64,000 nt of DNA, taken from NCBI RefSeq assembly GCF_019175385.1, contig NC_083339.1:114003601-114067600 (forward strand), read 5' to 3'. Of the stretch, positions 58,587 to 64,000 are shown one piece after another. The translations under genes were made by a program, and so were the position numbers. The notes below the pieces were generated by a model. It saw nothing but the letters and a program-made list of their open reading frames with translations, was not told the DNA's origin and did not search any database. Source of the DNA: Lycium barbarum. Lineage: Eukaryota > Streptophyta > Magnoliopsida > Solanales > Solanaceae. Position 1 is the stretch's first letter. Every line of letters starts with the position of its first letter.

Positions 58587-59150
58587 CTAAACATAGAAGA
58601 GATTACAAATGTTATAAGACATAAATTGCAAGGCATTAAGTATCATTTCTACATAACATAACCAACAACTTAACCATACTTAACCAACAACAACGACTAC
58701 TAAGCCTCACTCCTAAACTAGTTCGGATCAACGATATGAATCATCTTTATCCATTATGTAATATTTGGGCATGTTTTGTTCCACTATTCCATAATTTGTT
58801 GACATATAAATCTCTAAATAAACTAAAAAAGACTCCTGGAAAATACGAGACAAGATGTAAAGTAGGCCAACAGGATGAATCCTTAATCCAAACTAGTGAA
58901 TACAACATACATGGACGAACCCCCAAGTTAAATCAATTCAAAATTATTATGAATCATCTAATACACATACAATTAGAGCTTACTTCCATGTTAAACATCT
59001 AAATGAGTAAATTTGAATTCCAACTGATCACACCCAAAAAGGAAAAAAGACAAAAAAAAGAGAAAATCTTCAACCCATTTAATTTCCCAGAAACGAAAGA
59101 GACAAATTTAACAAATATCTTTCTTTCTCTCCCAAATACTACTGCTATTG
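58587..59150. other. hAT 5' non-coding region up to the gypsy insertion
   Basis: AT-rich sequence upstream of the transposase start on -. No exon recognised. It ends at the TG of the gypsy LTR; the last bases before it are CTATTG. Confidence 0.6.
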
Positions 59151-61034
59151 TGTCACGTCCTAAAATACCCCCTAGACGTGACTGGCACCCAGCAAACACC
59201 ACCCGCCAGGCGAACCATATATCATACTCTTAATCATTTACAAAAGCACTAAAAGAAAATAAGTGCAGGTCCAACAACGTTATTAATGATAAAAATGTGA
59301 AATAGTCGCCAACCAAATCCATAATCGATTTATGAAAATCAACCAACGCTAAGATAAAAAGAATCTCTAGCCCACATCCCACGCTAAGACCATGGAGCAT
59401 CTAACAGAGTTACATGAGTTTGAGTGTCGGGCATGTAAACCCAAAATAAAAGAAATAACTAGAAATAAACCAGATAAAGCTGAAATGGCTGCCTCCAGGA
59501 ACAATGCGGTGGCTCACCTCAGCAACAGAATCCACTCACGAAGTCTTCAATTACCAGCCTCGTTCTCAACGACAGTATCTGCATGGACATGCAGGTAAGG
59601 AGTGAGTTATACATAAATATAACCCAGTAAGATCCTCGACCCGCCACTTCAAATACCCCTGGAACAAGTGTTAGAAAATACAAACACACAACAAGCACAA
59701 AAATATTATGCACGTGAATATATCATTATATAATAGCAACCAAGGTCCAAACCACTGCTTATCGAATATATTATATATCTCCACACCATTTACACTACGA
59801 ACCGTCATAAGTGGCAGTTAAAGAATTAGTCAACACTATGAATCCACGGCAACATACACAATGTGCCAAATATGTCAGGAAGCATACACAATGCTAAGGG
59901 AAGCATACACAATGCCCCAATATCATCAAGAAGCATACACAATACTAAGGAAAGCATACACAATGCCCCAATATCATCAAGAAGCATACACAATGCTTAG
60001 GGAAGCATACACAATGCCTCAATATAATCAAGAAGCATACACAATGCTAAGGGAAGCATACACAATGTCCCAATATCATGGCTCACAGCCGTATCACATT
60101 ACGAAATAACTTATAAATAGAGTTTTAGAGTATTTGAAAATAAAGTATATGCGGCTGGCCTTAAGAATCACCGATTCTGCCAAGCACACGTTTGCCCCAA
60201 CACATGGACCAGGCAGACAAAACATATTTTTAAAACGGATTTTGAAAAGCAAGTACCCAAAGCTTAAAGTCTCACTTACCTCAAATTCACAATTCAAGCA
60301 CACTTCCCAAAAAAAAATCAAAACTGCGTTCTCGGGTCTCCGGATTGCCTCAAACTACACAAAAACGGATTTAGAATGGTCAAAACCCTTAGGGTAAACC
60401 ACTTCTATATTTTTAGAGGCTTAAACGGTTAAAGTCAAATTTTAAAGGACGAAAACGCCCTCTGGTCAATGTGTTCAAAATCCGACAAGACTTATGTTTT
60501 CGGAAAGGCCTTAACGAGAGAATTCCAACGATATATAGAAGTCTAAAATCCGACGTTATTTGCCCTTTCAAATCAAGGATTTTAGTTGAAGAACCCTAGA
60601 ACTAAACTTTCTCAATTCCTCAAAATATCCCCATGTTTTCAACATAAAGATTCACCCATAATTATGTAATAAACTTAGATAGAAGATCAGAGGCATCACC
60701 TTGATGATTTGGGTTGAAAATCCTTATTTTTCTCCCCTATTTTTCTTCCCTTCCTTCTACTGCGTTTTTTTCTTCTTGTTTCTGCTTCTATCATTTCTGT
60801 TTTCTGTTTTCACGTCTGATGCATCAGTCTTTTATTCTTTTTTCCCTTTATTTTCTTTTTCTTCTTTTTGTGGGCTTGGCCCACATCTCTTTTTCCCTTT
60901 TTTTTAAAGGACCCTTTAATCCACCTTTTCTTTTATTTTGTACCACTTAATTCATCTATATATATATATTTTTTTATTTCCTTCTTTTATTTAAATTACC
61001 AACTAAGCCTAAAAAAAAAATATGGGTTATTACA
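59151..61034 (-). repeat. 3' LTR of the Del/Tekay element
   Basis: On + it starts TGTCACGTCCTAAAATACCC and ends GGGTTATTACA; on - it therefore begins TGTAATAACCC. 1884 bp. Directly beside it, 61035-61047, is the purine tract (AAGTGGTGGAGAA on -) that primes plus-strand synthesis. It includes a minisatellite at 59876-60085. Confidence 0.85.
59876..60085. repeat. 51-bp minisatellite inside the LTR
   Basis: About four copies of a unit built from GAAGCATACACAATGCTAAG and GAAGCATACACAATGCCCCA plus ATATCATCAA. The unit is 17 codons, so a repetitive + frame appears (EAYTMLREAYTMPQYHQ), which I treat as non-genic. Confidence 0.9.
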
Positions 61035-61073
61035 TTCTCCACCACTTAAAATGACGTTCGTCCTCGAACGGAT

Positions 61074-64000
61074 CTAGATCATACATGTCGCGTCAAATAA
61101 ATGATGATATTTATCTCGCATATCCGTCTCAGACTCCCAAGTAGCCTCCTCGGTTGGATGATTACGCTACAACACTTTGACTGAAGCTACCTTCTTCGAC
61201 CTCAATTGTCGCACTTGCCTATCAAGAATAGATATCAGACCCTCTTCATAAGTCAAATTTTCATCGAGCTCCACATCCTCTGGTTGAATCTTATGGCTAT
61301 CATCACCGACATATCGTCTTAGCATAGACACGTGAAATACAGGATGAACAGTAGACAATCTCGGAAGTAAAGCAAGTCTATATGCCACCAACCCAATTCG
61401 ATCCAAAATCTTATAAGGACCAATGTACCTAGGACTTAGATTGCCTTTCCGATCGAATCTCATAGCTTCTTTCATAGGGGATACTTTTAAAAAGACTTTT
61501 CCCCCCTTCATGAACTCCGTATCACGTACTTTCTTATCTGCATAGGACTTTTGTCTGCTTTGTGCTGTCCGAAGCCGTTCTTGTATCAATGCAACTTTTT
61601 CCAAGGCTTGTTGAACCAGATCTGGACCTAATAGTTGTGCTTCGCCCGGTTCGAACCATCCAATTGGTGAACGACACCTGCGACCATATAGAGCCTCAAA
61701 CGGTGCCATCTGTATACTCGATTGGTAGCTGTTATTATAAGCAAACTCTGCCAAAGGCAACTGATCATCCCACTGACCACCAAAATCAATCGCGCAAGCT
61801 CTAAGCATGTCCTCTAAAATCTGAATAACTCGCTCAGACTGTCCATCAGTTTGTGGATGAAAAGCTGTACTCAACTCGACCTGTGAACCCAACGACTTCT
61901 GAAAAGACTTCCAAAACTCAGCAGTAAATTGTGCACCTCGATCAGATATTATAGAAATAGGCACACCATGAAGTCGCACTATCTCACGGAGGTAAATATT
62001 TGCTAACTGCTCTGCGGTATGAGTAACCCGAACTGGTATAAAATGAGCGGATTTGGTGAGTCTATCCACAATCACTCAGACTGAGTCATGTTTCTTGAAA
62101 GTATTCGGCAAACCAACTACAAAATCCATCGTAATCCTTTCCCACTTCCACTCTGGGATAATCAAGTTTTGCATTACTCCGCTGGGTTTTTGATGTTCAT
62201 ATTTGACCTGCTGACAATTTAAGCAACTTGTCACATGCTTCAAAATGTCAGCCTTCATACCTTTCCACCAATATAATCCACGCAAGTCTTGGTACATCTT
62301 CGTAGCACCTGGGTGGATGGAGTACCGCGAGCTATGAGCCTCTTCAAGAATTAGTTGCTTCACATTACCTACCATAGGAATACACAGTCTACCATGACAA
62401 CGTAACACGCCTTCGTCATCAATAGAGAATGACTTAATGCCCCCATTTTGCACTCGATCTCGCAATCTAGCAAGGATGGGATCTTCATATTGGCAAGCTT
62501 TGACCTGCCCCACTAAGGACGATTGTGCCACCATAACTGCAAGTAACCTGCCTTGTACTGTATGATCAATCCGAACCCTGCGGTTGGCTAATGCCTGAAT
62601 ATCCTTAGCCATAGGTCGTTCTTTAGCAGTAAATCGGGCCAAGCTGCCCATAGACTTTCTACTCAAGGCGTCTGCCACCACATTCGCCTTACCAGGATGA
62701 TACAAAATAGTAAGATCATAATATTTAAGTAACTCTAACCACCGTCGCTGTCTCAAATTCACATCTTTTTGCTTGAATATGTATTGCAAACTCTTGTGAT
62801 CAGTATAGATTTCACACGGCTCACCATAAAGATAGTGATGCCAGATCTTGAGTGCAAATACAACTGCGGCCAATTCTAAGTCATGAGTTGGATAATTCTT
62901 CTCATGTTTCTTTAGCTGTCGAGACACATAAGCTACCACTTTACCATTCTGCATCAAGACACAACCCAACCCGACTCGAGATGCATCACAATAAATGGTG
63001 AAACCACCCTCATCAGTAGGTAAGGTCAAAATCGGAGCCGTAGTCAACGCAGTCTTTAATTTCTGAAAGCTTTCTGAACATTCATCTGACCACTGGAATA
63101 CCACACCTTTCTGAGTTAAACGTGTCAATGGAGCAGCTATCTTCGAGAAACCCTCCACAAACCTTCTGTAATATCCAGCTAGTCCCATGAAGCTGCGTAT
63201 CTCTGTGGGAGTAGTGGGTTGAGGCCAATCTCGAACTGCTTCAATTTTCTTTGGATCAACTTGAATCCCATCTCGGGACACCACGTGTCCTAAAAATGAA
63301 ACTGTGCTCAACCAGAACTCATATTTTGAGAACTTGGCATAAAGCTTTCGTTCCCTAAGTGTCTGTAGCACAACTCTCAAGTGTTGTCCATGCTCAACCT
63401 CACTTCGAGAGTAGACCAAAATATCATCAATGAACACAATCACAAAATGGTCTAAGTATGGCTTGATTACCCTGTTCATGAGGTCCATAAATGCTGCGGG
63501 GGCATTAGTCAGCCCGAATGACATCACCAAAAATTCGAAGTGCCCATATCTTGTCCGAAAAGCTGTCTTTGAGATGTCCTCAGTCTTGATTCTCAGCTGA
63601 TGATAACCTGATCTCAAGTCGATTTTGGAAAAATGAGTAGCACCCTGCAGTTGATCAAACAAATCATCAATACGAGGCAATGGATACTTATTCTTGATAG
63701 TCGCCTTGTTCAGTTGCCTGTAGTCAATGCACATTCTCGTCGTGCCATCCTTCTTCTTCACAAATAACACAGGTGCACCCCAAGGCGATACACTAGGCCT
63801 AATGAACCCCTTATCAAGTAGCTCTTGGAGTTGAACCTTCAGTTCTCTCAACTCGGCGGGAGCCATACGGTATGGAGGAATAGAGATAGGTTGAGTCCCT
63901 GGAACTAAATCAATGCTGAACTCGATTTCTCTCATCGGGGGTAGGCCGGGTAAATCTTCAGGAAAAACATCCGCAAATTCGCGAACAACAGGAACACTAT
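61074..64000 (-). pseudogene. Del/Tekay pol: RT, RNase H, integrase, chromodomain (5' partial, two stops)
   Basis: Open on - from the right edge: [14 protein letters not shown] linker, RT ([20 protein letters not shown], catalytic [12 protein letters not shown]), RNase H ([34 protein letters not shown]), then the integrase zinc region ([13 protein letters not shown] ... [14 protein letters not shown]). A TGA at 62076-62078 interrupts, then ISDRGAQFTAEFWKSF and HPQTDGQSERVIQILEDMLR complete D,D,E. A TAG at 61167-61169 interrupts the chromodomain-like end; the frame then continues NHPTEEATWE and closes at 61074-61076. Both stops fall where the family has Trp. Otherwise no frameshift. Confidence 0.93.

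Larger units (their letters stand above)
55165..64000 (-). mobile_element. Ac-like hAT transposon, one end in window, interrupted
   Basis: The terminus TAGGGCTGGGCGTTCGGTAT starts at 55165 and is followed by subterminal repeats of CGGTATTCGG / TTCGGTAAT to about 55330, as in Ac-family hAT elements. The - strand transposase lies inside. The opposite terminus was not found before 59150, where a gypsy element is inserted, so the hAT must continue beyond the right edge. The 8-bp host flank on this side is TTTGATCC (55157-55164); its partner is out of view. Confidence 0.82.
59151..64000 (-). mobile_element. Ty3/gypsy Del/Tekay-type element, truncated by window edge
   Basis: The 3' LTR (59151-61034), purine tract and pol on - are present; protease, gag and the 5' LTR lie beyond 64000. 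Coding is nearly intact, so this is the youngest large element in the window and the innermost layer of the nest. The Tekay assignment rests on the long LTR, the C-terminal chromodomain-like end (ILDRQVRQLRSKKVASVKVL) and pol sequence style. Confidence 0.9.

Noticed and set aside
59861..60109. Repetitive 82-codon frame EAYTMLREAYTMPQ
   Set aside because: A 51-bp minisatellite inside a gypsy LTR, not a gene.
60701..61077. Hydrophobic + frames near the gypsy LTR end
   Set aside because: T-rich LTR sequence; overlapping frames all give Phe/Leu/Ser runs and none has a recognisable signal or domain.

Overview
The window is a stretch of plant nuclear genome, most probably from a Solanaceae species. 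It has intron-rich genes with GT-AG junctions, AT-rich intergenic DNA, a group 1 remorin very close to the potato/tobacco type, and a dense load of LTR retrotransposons, Helitrons, Tourist-, Stowaway- and hAT-type MITEs and long-TIR elements. The genus cannot be fixed from the sequence alone.

Only three intact host genes can be supported, all in the left half. (1) A LAF1-like R2R3-MYB transcription factor on + (12230-14749, three exons, 283 aa). (2) A divergent SEC22-like longin/SNARE protein on - (15380-17093, five exons, 220 aa), tail-to-tail with the MYB gene. (3) A group 1 remorin on - (28343-30986, five exons, 212 aa). They belong to light/developmental transcription, ER-Golgi trafficking and plasma-membrane nanodomains; nothing in the sequence suggests they work as one pathway. 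Their exons join in frame with canonical splice sites and no internal stops.

Layout: 1-4564 is the 3' part of a decayed Ty3/gypsy chromovirus. 4565-12050 is intergenic with a Stowaway MITE, a Helitron inserted inside a Tourist MITE, further Helitron ends, and a Tourist MITE next to the MYB promoter. 12230-17093 holds MYB and SEC22-like. 18877-27300 is a cluster of long-TIR Mutator-like elements with 9-bp target duplications, some nested, plus hAT and Harbinger-type MITEs. 28343-30986 is the remorin. 32775-36450 is a tandem array of hairpin units split by a 2.3 kb solo LTR. 37769-45145 carries more MULE-, Tourist-, hAT- and Stowaway-like elements and a palindrome-rich block. 45801-64000 is a nest of transposons: a decayed Ty1/copia element on - interrupted by a 4.3 kb solo LTR and by an Ac-like hAT transposon, which is itself interrupted by a comparatively young Del/Tekay-type gypsy element running off the right edge.

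The most informative material is structural. Target-site duplications and rejoinable host sequences allow many element boundaries to be read to the base. The right half records at least four layers of insertion. I found no credible new host-defence or enzymatic system; the least explained pieces are the hairpin tandem array, the palindrome-rich block at 43930-45145, and the Ser-rich open frame carried inside one MULE-like element.
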